Below are positions 47,617-58,747 of a stretch of 64,000 bases of DNA, one piece after another (the first letter of the stretch is position 1; every line of letters starts with the position of its first letter). The DNA lies in the NCBI RefSeq assembly GCF_002127325.2, contig NC_035437.2:168188265-168252264 (forward strand), in the 5' to 3' direction. The position numbers were made by a program, and so were the translations under genes. The notes beneath the pieces are model-generated. The model saw nothing but the letters and a program-made list of their open reading frames with translations. It made no database searches and had not been told where the DNA came from. Source of the DNA: Helianthus annuus. Lineage: Eukaryota > Streptophyta > Magnoliopsida > Asterales > Asteraceae.

Positions 47617-50480
47617 TGTCACACCCCAACCGATGGCGGAATCATCGGGGCGCGGCACTGAGCGAAACAGATTGTTCAGAAGTTTCCATAACAACTATTT
47701 ATATAATCCAGTTTAAGATACGTCCCATACCGTATCCCGAATAAACAAACATATTATTACAGATAACAACTAAACAAGTAATTCTGTTCCGACAACTCAG
47801 ATTCAAATATTATTACAGCAATTGTTTATCTGCTTCTAGACCCCTATTCTGTTGACTTTCTGGCTGTAATGCCAGAGGACAAGATCTACAGACAACTATG
47901 CCTTAGACGCTTGTTCTTGGCAGACAACTATTTGTTGGGGGCTTCTAGAAACTTATTCAGGCCTCGCTTTCCTAGCAAGTAAGCATCCTAATTACCTGTC
48001 ACATACGTTAAAATAAAGTCAATATATAAAATGTAAAGGTGAGCATACAAGTTTGATAATAGCATATAGAGTTCGAATAGTTTACGCATAACCAGCACAC
48101 ACACAGAGGAAAACGAAGCATGTTAATTATCGACATGGACCTATCGATACCAATGACTGCGGGTTAACCGTCCGAGACGGTTCGCAATACATGATTACCA
48201 CCGTAATCCATGCAAGTAATTGTCCTTAACAACCCCCGTGTGAACGGGTGCTGAGTCCAAACTATAGTACTACGTCGTTAAGGCAGGTAGACAGCATTCC
48301 ACGTGTAAACACAATCAACAAGCATTCATTAAGTCACGTAATACATGCATATTGGTTAGCGTTCAAATAGTTTGAGTAGTGTGATCGTTTGTGTTTTGAT
48401 ATAAGCAGCGTATGTAACATCCAAAAGTGCTAAAAGCAAAAAGGGATCGAGTATACTCACAGTGATTGGTTATGGATTGAAGGGAGCGCTGGGAGTAGGG
48501 TTAGCCTGAATAGTTCGATAGCACAACAATGAGTAACGTGGAAAATAAGACAAGCGTGGATGGATCGAATGGACTGGTCGATCGAACGGCAGGTTCGATC
48601 GAACGGGCTGTTCGGTCGGCTGGTATGTCCGGTTTGGACAGTCCTGTTCGATCGGCCGTTAGGCTCGATCGGCTGGGCCATTAGAGTGGATTGTTTCTTC
48701 CTCTGGTGTGTTTGTGTTTGAGGATTTGAACTTTTGATGTTTTTGTTGCAGCATTTGAGAACACTGAAGTGTTCCTACCTTTCAAGTCGGTCGATCGAAC
48801 GGTCTGTTCGATCGGCCGGCTTAGCCGATCGGTTAGGACTTCAGAAGTAGTTCTCTGTGGGATGTCACTCGATCGAACGACCTGTTCGATCGGCTGGCAC
48901 ACCATACTACGAACGAGTTGCAAAAACGATTAAGTGTTGAAGCATAGTATCTCATGATCCGAAGAGTAATGTTTACGAATCGAGTAGCGTATTCGATCGA
49001 ACATCACTTCGTCAATAACATACTTCATGAAACTTGAAAAGTGTGGGGCCATGTGCTAGCCGATCGGCTGGCCCGGCCGATCGGCTGGTATGTTCGATCG
49101 GCTGGGCTGTTTGTTTGAACAGCCTAGCCGTTCGGCCAGCATCTCTGACCTGGTCGGCCTTTCGTCTAACACTTGGCTGCTTGATTTGATATGATTTTGA
49201 GGTATGCTGATAACGAGTTGAACCATAGAACACGGGTTCTTACTAGTTTCACTGGTTCGGACAGGAATCACCCAAGTCCGGCCGGTGAACTGTTCGGAAC
49301 GTCGGTTTAACGTTTAACCCGAAATCGATGAACCTCGTAGGTAGAATCCGAATCTTGAACCTCTTGACTGTTAGAATGACTAGTCAGTTGGGTCAAGCTT
49401 CGTTTCTATCGATTTTAAGGCATTGAGTGTAAAAGAGTTGAAAGAAAGTCGGGAAAGTCCTTCTCTCAATTCTTTCCACCGTGAGATATGTTAAGATTTC
49501 AGCGAATCCTAGTTTGTTTATGTGGAAATCGGTTAGACCTAAGCCATTCATGGTTGAATGATGCCAAAACATGATGTTCTTGAAGAACACCATGATGACA
49601 TCACCCAAGAACACCTAGATCTCGGTGATTCCACGGTTAGAATCCAAGATTTGAAAGATAGAAAGGTGTAGAATCATGCAATGATAAAAAACGTACAAGA
49701 ATTGGAGTGGAAACTTACCGGAGTTGAGAGAAATCTGAGAAAAGGTGAAGAATAGGAGCTGGCCGGTCAGAACTTTCCAAAAGTGGAAATGAAGACAAGC
49801 ACAACCCTATTTATAGGCTTCCAAAAGGGGAAAGTGGCAGCCGATCGGCCAGGAGCTCCGATCGAATGGACTGCTCGATCGGCTAGGAAGATGCTAGCCG
49901 ATCGGTTGGCCTGTTTGATCAGGATGTCTCCTGTTCGATCCGCGACCCACCTTGAGTATTTCGCGACGATTTTCGATGTTTCGATTTCGATGGACGATGA
50001 TACGAATACGATAGAGTTCCTAGTCAAATTACTTTCAGTCTCAACCACTATATCTAACATACAATCTTCTACAAGTCACGTTTCGATGTCGGTTTCGATT
50101 GAGTTCGATTGCTTTTCGAGTTTCGATTTGATTTTTGATTAATTCACTTGAATACCACACCAAACATATAAATAAACACGCACAAGCAACACGTAAGGCA
50201 CACACACGCGTAATACAATACCAGGGTTCCCATAGTTCAAGTCTCGAGTTTGATTGATGAATCGATTAGTTTGATTATTGATTGATTAACTTTATCGCAT
50301 TGTTACTTCCTACTATTCACAGTCGTAAATCGGTCGCATTGATTAAACATTCGATCATTTCATTTATACAACACTTACTCCACATAATACAAAAATAAAA
50401 AGAACATTAACAGTCAAAGAAGTCAAAGTTAACTTGGACTTTGACTTTGACTTTAACATTCGAAAACACGGGGTGTTACA
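47617..50480 (-). repeat. 3' LTR of element X (2864 bp)
   Basis: In element sense it starts TGTAACACCCCGTG at 50480 and ends TTGGGGTGTGACA at 47617. The TATA motif CCTATAAATAGG is at 49817-49806. The left flank is Tat gag; the matching target duplicate is off-window. Confidence 0.85.
48540..49140 (-). repeat. Cluster of TCGATCGAACGG-type short repeats in the X LTR
   Basis: Copies of GTTCGATCGGCTGG and TCGATCGAACGG recur in both orientations at 48577-48680, 48790-48895 and 49060-49140, with a further group at 49850-49940. The core TCGATCGA is itself palindromic. Confidence 0.75.
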
Positions 50481-50515
50481 GCCTCCCCTTGTTTAGGGAA
50501 TTTCGTCCAGAAATT
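50481..50515 (-). promoter_or_regulatory. Polypurine tract and adjacent hairpin of element X
   Basis: In element sense AAACAAGGGGAGGC abuts the LTR. Just before it AATTTC-TGGAC-GAAATT forms a hairpin (50515-50499). Confidence 0.7.
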
Positions 50516-50569
50516 AGGCTCGAAGGCTACACAACGCCGCGATTTACCAATTTGATGCTTCAGATCTAT

Positions 50570-51946
50570 TTATTTAAACAACTGCGGGTACTTGGCCTTC
50601 ATGTCGCTTTCAAGTTCCCAAGTGAACTCTGCGCCTCGTTTGCCTTCCCATCGGACCTTTACGATCGGGATGCGAGAGCGCCTGAGTTGCTTGGTTTGGC
50701 GGTCCATGATTTCGACAGGCTTTTCCACGAAGTGTAACGTTTCGTTGACCTGAAGATCGTCGAGCGGTACGATTAGATCATGATCAGCAAGGCATTTTCG
50801 GAGGTTAGAGACGTGGAAAGTCGGGTGGACGTTACTGAGTTCCTCCGGTAGTTCGAGTCTGTAGGCGAATTTTCTGATTCTTTCCAGAATCCTAAAAGGT
50901 CCAACATATCGAGGCGCGAGTTTCCCTTTCTTGCCGAATCGGACTACACCCTTCCAAGGTGATACCTTTAGGAGTACGTAGTCACCAACTTCAAATTCAA
51001 GGGGCTTGCGTCTTTTATCGGCGTAACTTTTCTGTCTGTTCCGAGCTTTTACCAAATTGTCTCGAATCTGGTGGATTTTGTCAGTCGTTTCTTGTAGAAT
51101 CTCGGGACCGGTTAGTTGCGAGTGACCGATCTCGTGCCATACAATAGGCGATCGATATCTCCTACCATACAACGCCTCGAAAGGTGCCATTTGAATGCTG
51201 GGATGATAGCTGTTGTTGTACGAGAATTCCACCAATGGCAGGTGTTTGTTCCAACTACCACCAAAATCTATAACACACGCTCGGAGCATGTCTTCAAGAG
51301 TACGGATCGTTCTTTCAGTCTGTCTGTCGGTTTGAGGATGGAATGCAGTACTCAGATTAAGCGACGTACCAAGGGCCGCTTGAAACGTTTCCCACAATCG
51401 CGAAGTGAACCGAGCGTCACGATCTGAAATGATGTCACGAGGCGTACCATGATTACGAATTATCTCGTCGGTGTAGATTTGGGCTAGTCGCTCCACCTTG
51501 TAGTTTTCCCGTATTGGCAAAAAGTGGGCTGATTTCGTTAGACGATCGACTATGACCCAAATACTGTCGTGACCTGATGGCGTGGGCGGGAGTTTTGTTA
51601 TGAAATCCATAGCTATACTCTCCCACTTCCATATAGGTATCGGCGGTTGTTCGAGTAAGCCAGAAGGTCTTTGATGTTCAGCCTTGACTCTTGCGCAAGT
51701 TAAACAACTTCCAACGTATAGGGCGATATCTCGCTTCATGCCCGGCCACCAGTACTTATAGCGAAGATCCTGGTACATCTTGTCAGCGCTGGGGTGAATG
51801 GAGTATCGGGATTTGTGGGCTTCGTTCATGATAATCTTTCGCAAATCGGTCCGTTTAGGGATCCATATTCGATCCAGATAGTAGAATATCCCATCGGATT
51901 TGCTTACCAACTGAGCTCCATCGTGATAGATTCTCTCTTTCTTCAA
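50570..51946 (-). CDS. Element X integrase with chromodomain-like end
   Basis: The open frame of 458 codons is the C-terminal part of pol. It has the HHCC region (HKSRYSIHPSADKMYQ ... CLTCARVKAEHQ), a core with [23 protein letters not shown] and DRQTERTIRTLED (D, D, E), a GPF-type domain (GPFRILERI) and a C-terminal chromodomain-like block (DRQTKQLRRSRIPIVKVRWE, WELESDMKAKYPQLF). The Met at 51946 is not the native start: the same frame continues upstream past one TAA (51973-51971) into RNase H. A chromodomain would steer integration to chromatin marks. Confidence 0.85.
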   Translation of the reverse strand: MKKERIYHDGAQLVSKSDGIFYYLDRIWIPKRTDLRKIIMNEAHKSRYSIHPSADKMYQDLRYKYWWPGMKRDIALYVGSCLTCARVKAEHQRPSGLLEQPPIPIWKWESIAMDFITKLPPTPSGHDSIWVIVDRLTKSAHFLPIRENYKVERLAQIYTDEIIRNHGTPRDIISDRDARFTSRLWETFQAALGTSLNLSTAFHPQTDRQTERTIRTLEDMLRACVIDFGGSWNKHLPLVEFSYNNSYHPSIQMAPFEALYGRRYRSPIVWHEIGHSQLTGPEILQETTDKIHQIRDNLVKARNRQKSYADKRRKPLEFEVGDYVLLKVSPWKGVVRFGKKGKLAPRYVGPFRILERIRKFAYRLELPEELSNVHPTFHVSNLRKCLADHDLIVPLDDLQVNETLHFVEKPVEIMDRQTKQLRRSRIPIVKVRWEGKRGAEFTWELESDMKAKYPQLFK

Positions 51947-51970
51947 TGTACACTCGTTAAAGCAAGCATG

Positions 51971-53079
51971 TTAAGCTTCACGAATAAGGGTTTCGAGGTT
52001 GTGCTGGGCTTGGATGTTTCGGGTACTGAGCACGTAACTCTTTCTGCTGAGCGCGTCAGCAACCACATTCGCCTTGCCTGGGTGATAACGAATCTCACAG
52101 TCGTAATCGTTGAGAAGTTCTACCCATCGGCGTTGACGCATATTAAGCTCTCTCTGATTAAAGATGTGTTGTAAACTCCTGTGATCAGTGTAGATTGTAC
52201 ACCTAGTGCCATACAGGTAGTGTCGCCAAATCTTCAATGCAAAGACAACCGCGCCTAGCTCGAGGTCATGGGTTGTATAGTTCTTCTCGTGGATCTTGAG
52301 CTGACGAGATGCGTAGGCTATAACCTTGTCTCGCTGCATGAGAACACAGCCGAGACCAAGGTTAGAAGCATCACAGTAGACAATGAAGTTGTCGCTTCCG
52401 TCGGGCAGCGTAAGAATTGGAGCGTTGCACAGCATATGCTTGAGGGTTTGAAAGGCAGTCTCTTGTGCATTTCCCCACACAAAAGGCTTGTCCTTATGAG
52501 TAAGAGCGGTAAGCGGCACAGCGATCTTGGAGAATCCTTCAATGAATCGTCGATAATAGCCCGCTAGTCCGAGAAAAGAACGAACTTCTGACGGGTTCTT
52601 AGGCGTAATCGAGCTTGTGACAGCTTCAATCTTCGCAGGATCGACATGGATACCCTGACTATTCACGATGTGACCCAGAAACTGAACCTCCTCCAACCAG
52701 AATTCGCATTAGAGAACTTGGCATAGAGTTAGTTCCCCTGGAGTAACTCGAGAACCAAACGTAGATGTTGCGCGTGTTCGGCTTTCGTTTTGGAATAAAT
52801 CAAGACATCGTCGATGAACACGATGACGAAACGGTCAAGATAAGGCTTACACACGCGATTCATCAGATCCATAAAAACCGCGGGTGCGTTGGTTAGACCA
52901 AAGGGCATAACAACAAATTCGTAATGGCCATAACGGGTTCGAAAAGCGGTTTTAGGAATGTCTTCTTCTTAAATCCGTAGCTGATGATATCCTGAACGCA
53001 AATCGATTTTAGAGAAACATGAGGCACCTTGTAGCTGATCAAACAAATCGTCGATTCGGGGCAAGGGGTATCGGTTCTT
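51971..53079 (-). pseudogene. X unit 1: RNase H and RT (part), broken
   Basis: It matches unit 2 closely. Defects are a TAA between RNase H and integrase (51973-51971), a one-base deletion near 52708 (frame lost at AKFSKCEF) and changes near 52955-52972 that create a stop. RNase H shows [19 protein letters not shown] and [12 protein letters not shown]. The sequence stops at 53079, where Y begins. Confidence 0.85.
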
Positions 53080-54571
53080 GAGCAGAAAGGAAAGGGTAAA
53101 ACCCATTCGAATCAATGCCAAGAGCATTGAAGTCAAGAACAATCTAATTGAAAGGATATTAGCTGCACAACGAGAGGCTGTGTTAGAAGCTAATTATCCT
53201 AATGAAAAGCTGGGAGTAACTGAGGAGCAGTTGACTCTTAGCAAGGATGGAATCTTGAGGCTGAACGGACGTATATGGGTTCCTATTTATGGAGGACTAC
53301 GAGATGTTGTTCTCCAGGAAGCCCATAGTTCCAAATACTCAGTTCATCCTGGTGCTGATAAAATGTACCAAGACTTAAAGGCAAATTATTGGTGGATAGG
53401 CTTGAAAAAGTCTGTAGCCGCCCATGTAGCAAAGTGCTTGACTTGTGCTCAAGTCAAAGCCGAGCACCAAAAGCCGTCTGGCTTGCTACAACAGCCTGAG
53501 CTTCCCGAGTGGAAGTGGGAATGCGTAACTATGGACTTCATAACCAAGTTACCCAAAACCAGGAAAGGAAACGATACAATATGGGTCATAGTCAATAGGC
53601 TGACTAAATCAGCTCACTTTCTACCCATCAAGGAGACGTATAGCTCCGATATGTTAGCCCAACTTTATGTTGATAAGATTGTAGCCTTACACGGCATACC
53701 TGTGTCTATTATCTCCGACAGGGATACTAGATACACATCTCACTTCTGGAAGAGTTTCCAGCAATCTTTGGGCACGCGTTTAAACTTTAGTACGGCTTAC
53801 CATCCACAGACGGACGGTCAAAGTGAGCGTACTATCCAAACGCTAGAAGACATGCTTCGTGCATGTGCGATCGATTTAGGTGGTAACTGGGATAAGAACC
53901 TACCCCTGATCGAATTCTCCTACAATAATAGCTACCACACCAGCATAAAGGCTGCGCCTTTCGAGGCATTATATGGTAGGAAATGCAGATCGCCTGTTTG
54001 TTGGGCGGAAGTAGGAGAGGTCCAATTATCAGGACCAGAGATTGTTTTCCAGACAACGGACAAGATTGTCCAGATCCGGGAACGTCTCAAGGCTGCCCGC
54101 GATAGGCAGAAGAGCTACGCTGATCCAAAGCGTAAGGACTTTCACTTCGAAGTGGGTGAAAAAGTATTACTTAAGGTATCACCCTGGAAGGGGGTGATGC
54201 GTTTCGGCAAGAAAGGCAAACTGAGTCCGAGATACATAGGACCTTTTGAGGTCATTGAACGGGTCGGATCAGTTGCCTATAAGTTGAACTTGCCTGAAGA
54301 GCTCAATGGAATTCACAATGTGTTCCACATCTGCAATCTCAAAAAGTGCTTCGCCGATGAATCATTGGTGATTCCACACACAGATGTGCATATAGATGAG
54401 AGCTTAAAATTTATAGAAAAACCTTTGTCGATTGAAGATCGACAGGTGAAGAAGCTTCGCAGAAAGCACGTACCGATTGTAAAAGTCAAATGGGATGCTC
54501 GTAGAGGTCCTGAATATACGTGGGAAGTCGAAGCTACAATGAAAGAAAAGTACCCCTATTTATTTGAGTAA
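53078..54571 (+). CDS. Element Y integrase with chromodomain-like end (5'-truncated)
   Basis: The frame begins at a TTG at the break ([13 protein letters not shown]) and is open for 497 codons; no native start exists. Motifs: HHCC ([16 protein letters not shown] ... [12 protein letters not shown]), [25 protein letters not shown] and [13 protein letters not shown] (D, D, E), [11 protein letters not shown], and the chromodomain-like [20 protein letters not shown] ending KYPYLFE. VNRLTKS stands where X has VDRLTKS. It is a related but distinct family from X. Without its 5' half it cannot move by itself. Confidence 0.85.
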   Translation: MSRKERVKPIRINAKSIEVKNNLIERILAAQREAVLEANYPNEKLGVTEEQLTLSKDGILRLNGRIWVPIYGGLRDVVLQEAHSSKYSVHPGADKMYQDLKANYWWIGLKKSVAAHVAKCLTCAQVKAEHQKPSGLLQQPELPEWKWECVTMDFITKLPKTRKGNDTIWVIVNRLTKSAHFLPIKETYSSDMLAQLYVDKIVALHGIPVSIISDRDTRYTSHFWKSFQQSLGTRLNFSTAYHPQTDGQSERTIQTLEDMLRACAIDLGGNWDKNLPLIEFSYNNSYHTSIKAAPFEALYGRKCRSPVCWAEVGEVQLSGPEIVFQTTDKIVQIRERLKAARDRQKSYADPKRKDFHFEVGEKVLLKVSPWKGVMRFGKKGKLSPRYIGPFEVIERVGSVAYKLNLPEELNGIHNVFHICNLKKCFADESLVIPHTDVHIDESLKFIEKPLSIEDRQVKKLRRKHVPIVKVKWDARRGPEYTWEVEATMKEKYPYLFE

Positions 54572-54606
54572 ATCTCGGGTCGAGATTTATTTTAAGGGGG
54601 TGAGGA
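54570..54606 (+). promoter_or_regulatory. Hairpin and polypurine tract of element Y
   Basis: AAATCTCG-GGT-CGAGATTT (54570-54588) overlaps the stop codon, and TTTAAGGGGGTGAGGA (54591-54606) abuts the LTR. Confidence 0.75.
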
Positions 54607-57600
54607 TGTAACACCTCGAATTTTTGTGTCCAATAATGTGTTAACACGTGTCATTTGTTTACACGTGGCATTGATATTAAATAAAGGACTAATTTTGACA
54701 AACCTTGAAAGTATATATATTCGAGGGTTATAGATGTCAACAAGGGTAAATATACTGTATAGTAACCCTAAATAAATGCTTGTACCTTCAAACGAATAAA
54801 TCATAAATCGTACGGAAGCGAAACGCGGAAGAAAGTGAGAGATTACGAACTACAGGGGTTAACTGTGTCAACATGTTTAATTATACCTCTGAGTGACCCT
54901 TTAACGTTCCCAAGACTTCGTAACAGTATTATACGCTCACTAGAATATACAGTATAAATTCCGCGAAGTTCCGTTTTAAAACGAAAGAGTTATACTCGAA
55001 TTCGTATGAGAAGGGTTAAAAGCGTCAATAATGAAAGTTAAGACTCTCTGAATAATTAATAAACTAATCAGGGACTTAACAACGCGGGTAAATAACACGA
55101 GGCCCCTATCGGTAAATAACCGAGGGCCAAACCGCAAAGTTACCCCTTCAAACCCGAAAGGTCAGGTAAATCATTACGAAAGATTTCGTTATTAATTACC
55201 AGGATTTCGTAATCATTTCAAAAGATTTTAAAAATCTGAAAAACAGGCTTCACGCGACCCGCATTGCATGTTGGTTAAGTTGAGGCGGGCCGCGAGCCTC
55301 CTGTTTTACGCGTCTGATATATGAATCTTAGGCGGCCCGCATTATAAACGCATGGAACTTCCATGCGGGCCGCATTAGACGCCCAGATGCAGAAACATTG
55401 TAACTACTTGACCTTTGGACCCTTTGAACGACCAACAACCAATTAATGGGGCATGGGCACTCTATGCTCGACCCATAACACTTAGGGGACACCTACCCAT
55501 CATCTCTGGACTATTGTGAGTGTTTGCAATGATCATAGTTGCTTGGCATTGGCTATAAATAGCCACCTTATGCACATAACATTCACAACATCAAAAAACA
55601 CACATCTCTGATCATTGCAAGAGCTCTCAAGTCCTTTTCTCTGCTCTATAAGCAAGAACACAACTTCTGTAAGTGATCTAACCCTTTGTGGTTTCACATT
55701 TCCATAGTTATAGCCTAAAAACACAACCGTCGTAACTAACGGTTGTCATTGCAATAACTTGCAAATGGTTCAGTCTTATGACGAATCAAAAGTGGTTATG
55801 AGATGGTATTTATGTGGGTAATAAACCTCTAAAAAGGTTCCCCCTGATCACCACTCTAACTATGTCAAATATCGAGTCAAACGTGCGGTTAAAAAGTCAA
55901 CAGAAAGCTATTTTAGCGATTTATGCATAATCTGTAATGTATATGTTATGAAACCTGTTTTGACACTTATAAAATATGATAATAAGTATATAAACTTGTT
56001 TGCGCTCGTTTGAATCGACCATTTGCTATATTGACCCGGTTCGGAGCCGAATGTCGCAAAAGTTTGACTTTTGCTTTGACTTCAGTTCTGACCCGTTTTA
56101 GTGAGGTATAAATATACCTTAGGACTCTCTTAGGACCAGGTCACATGTCGGTATAAACCTCTGTGATCGGTTCATGAGTTATCCGAGTCTTTTGCGCATT
56201 TCCGTCATTCGCCTAAAAGTTGACCGTAACGGCCTTTTAAAATTAAAACGAGTATTTCGGAAACGTGAACGGACCAAAACCTTGCTTATTAAATTATAAG
56301 CATGTCCTTAAAGTTTCACGTCAATCCGAGGTCTAGAATGAGAGTTATGCTAATTAGCGCAATTTAAATAAACTTTAGTAATTAACGGCGCAAATAGCAT
56401 AACGCCTATCTAAACCAAGATTTCGTCACCAAATCTTTTACCCACTGTTATAAATTAATATTTTGGGAATTTTAAAGATTTTTAATAATTTTTACCTTGC
56501 TCATAACCTGCGGTTACGGCTACGGTTCGGTAAATACCAAATATGCCCTTTTTGGCCAAAACATGAGTTCTACAAGGTCTTTTGACCCGATTCCAGTTGC
56601 TACTGGTTTTAAATAATAAATAAAGTATTTTAAGCTTTATAAGCTGTTCGGAAAACTCAGATTTCCTGTAGAACTCGAAAAGCCTTTTTAAAGTCTTTAA
56701 AATGACCAAAAAGCCCCTACGGGGCATAATACTAACTTAAACTCGTTACGGGCATCACGGAAGGTATCCTACTGATACCACAACCCATTTATGGCATATT
56801 GACTTAGGAAATAAGCGTACGACTCTCATGGTTAACCGTTTCGCCTATTGTGCGCACGGTTCGGCTTATGAAACTAGTTTTCATAATTTAGCCGATACGG
56901 GTCAAATTATATTATTTGAACCCCAAAATCCAGAGTGTGAACCATTAACCCATCTAAAACAAGTCTCTGAACTTGTTGGGTCAGAATCACACTCCATTCT
57001 CGGTTTTCGCCTTTCACGCGATTAAACCATATCTATACATGTCGGAACCAACCGGTCTAGGCTACGACCATTATAACGACCCGTTAGGATTCTAAGAGGT
57101 TAATTAAAACCTTCGTTCCAGATTAGGAGCCCCAGTAAAAGCTATCGGTGATTTAATCCAAAATAAGGAAATATACTTGCAAAGGTAAATACTTTAACTT
57201 ATTTCCCCTATATGGGCTTGGGTTACGGTATATTAATACCGCTTGATTGAGCATTATATAATTCCATCGCTTAGGTGGTTAATTGATTAAATATGATCGG
57301 CTCATTTAAACAGTTTTGTTGCTTATAAGCCTTTGGGGGGGTTTAATGACCGTTGTCCCGGATATCCTTGGCATCATTTTACGAAATGGCCACGACCATC
57401 GACATCCCGGTGTAGGCGTACACCCGGTATAAAGTGTCGACATTAAATTAAAAGACGTAGCCGTTGGTTTTTATACTACGGTTTTACGCAAACGTGGTGT
57501 GTCTACAAATCTTTAACCCGGCACGATCCGGGCTACTGAACGCATAAAAGAACATGTAAAACGTTCACAAGATTTTATTATAATTTTCCCAAGTTATAAA

Positions 57601-58008
57601 AGAGTTTGTGCCTTGTGCATTCAAATCAATTTTTAATAAACATTTTCAAATGTGTCAGTTGAATGTATTTACCAGTGTAAACTGACGTATTTTCCCCAAA
57701 AAGATTAAGTGCAGGCACCTAAACGTAAATTGGCTGGTATTAGCTCCCTAGCGTCGTGATAAGTCTCGCAAGCTTGATTGCAGTATCTGATGTAACAATA
57801 CTTTATGTTTATTTACGATCCGTTGTGGATATATTCAACTTCTGTAATACATTTGATATTACAACCAGAGGTTGAAGTTTATATATTTATCTTTAAGCTT
57901 CCGCTGTGCATTATATAATTGTGTGGTTTGACTATATTGTTGCCAACATCGTCACGGTAATCCCCCACCGGGCCCACCGGTGAGACACGTGGAAATCGGG
58001 GTGTGACA
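54607..58008 (+). repeat. 3' LTR of element Y, copy 1 (3402 bp)
   Basis: It starts TGTAACACCTCG and ends GGGGTGTGACA. The palindromic TATA box GGCTATAAATAGCC is at 55551-55564. The right flank GTAAG continues X unit 1. Short ORFs inside are not supported. Confidence 0.9.
55332..55373 (+). other. Mutually exclusive hairpins in the Y LTR
   Basis: GCGGCCCGCAT (55332-55342) pairs with ATGCGGGCCGC (55363-55373). Between them GCATGGAA and TTCCATGC (55350-55366) also pair and share bases with the outer arm. Repeated in copy 2 (61939-61980). Confidence 0.55.
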
Positions 58009-58747
58009 GTAAGGGGCTTTGGCAACGGGGTTAGCTCCAGGAATGAGGTCGATGCGGAAGTCGATATCACGACTTGGTGGTAGTCCGGGAAGATCGTCAG
58101 GGAACACCTGAGTAAATTCACGAACCACTGGAACGTCTTTGACTTCAACTTTCTTTTTCTTTTCCTTCTCCGCTACTACAATGTTGGCCAAGAAGGCTCG
58201 GTATTCCTTGCGGAGATACTTGCTGGCTTGAATACATGACATGAGCTCGAGACCTTTCGATGCCGTTTCACCGTACACACACAATAGATCACCATTCGCG
58301 AGCGAGAATCGAATCATCTTTTCGAAGCACACAACTTCGGCATGGTTTTCACGAAGAAAGTCCATGCCTATTATGACGTCGAAGCTTCCGAGTTGCATTG
58401 GAATAAGGTCGATTGGAAAAATGTGATTGTTGAGTTCTAGAGTGCAATCACGAAGAACAGAGTTAACTGCGACGGTTCTTCCAGTAGCGACTTCGACTTC
58501 GAATGACGAGGACAGATAAGAGCGCTTACGACTAAGGAGCTTCTCGAATTCAAACGACACAAAGCAGTTATCGGCTCCAGTATCAAACAAACATGATGCA
58601 TAAATACCATTCACAAGGAACGTACCATTAACCACGTTGTTATCCGCCTGAGCCTGACGGGCATTGATGTTGAAGGTTCGGGCATGGGCTGCTTGCTGCT
58701 GTTGCTGAGGCTGCTGTTGTGGTTGTTGCTGCTGGGGTTCCTGCTTT
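58009..58747 (-). pseudogene. X unit 1: protease part
   Basis: It encodes a Gln-rich linker, [18 protein letters not shown] (protease D-T-G-A), [20 protein letters not shown] and [20 protein letters not shown], then runs into the Y LTR after KAPY. It continues X unit 1 after the Y insertion. The frame is open but detached from its RT. Confidence 0.85.

Larger units (their letters stand above)
53078..58008 (+). mobile_element. Element Y: 5'-truncated chromodomain-type Ty3/gypsy
   Basis: Only integrase, polypurine tract and 3' LTR remain. The left break falls at the RNase H/integrase boundary. Relative to X unit 2, 176 bases of X (matching 59828-60003) are also missing at this junction, so one deletion probably removed the 5' part of Y and adjacent X DNA. 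Confidence 0.8.
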
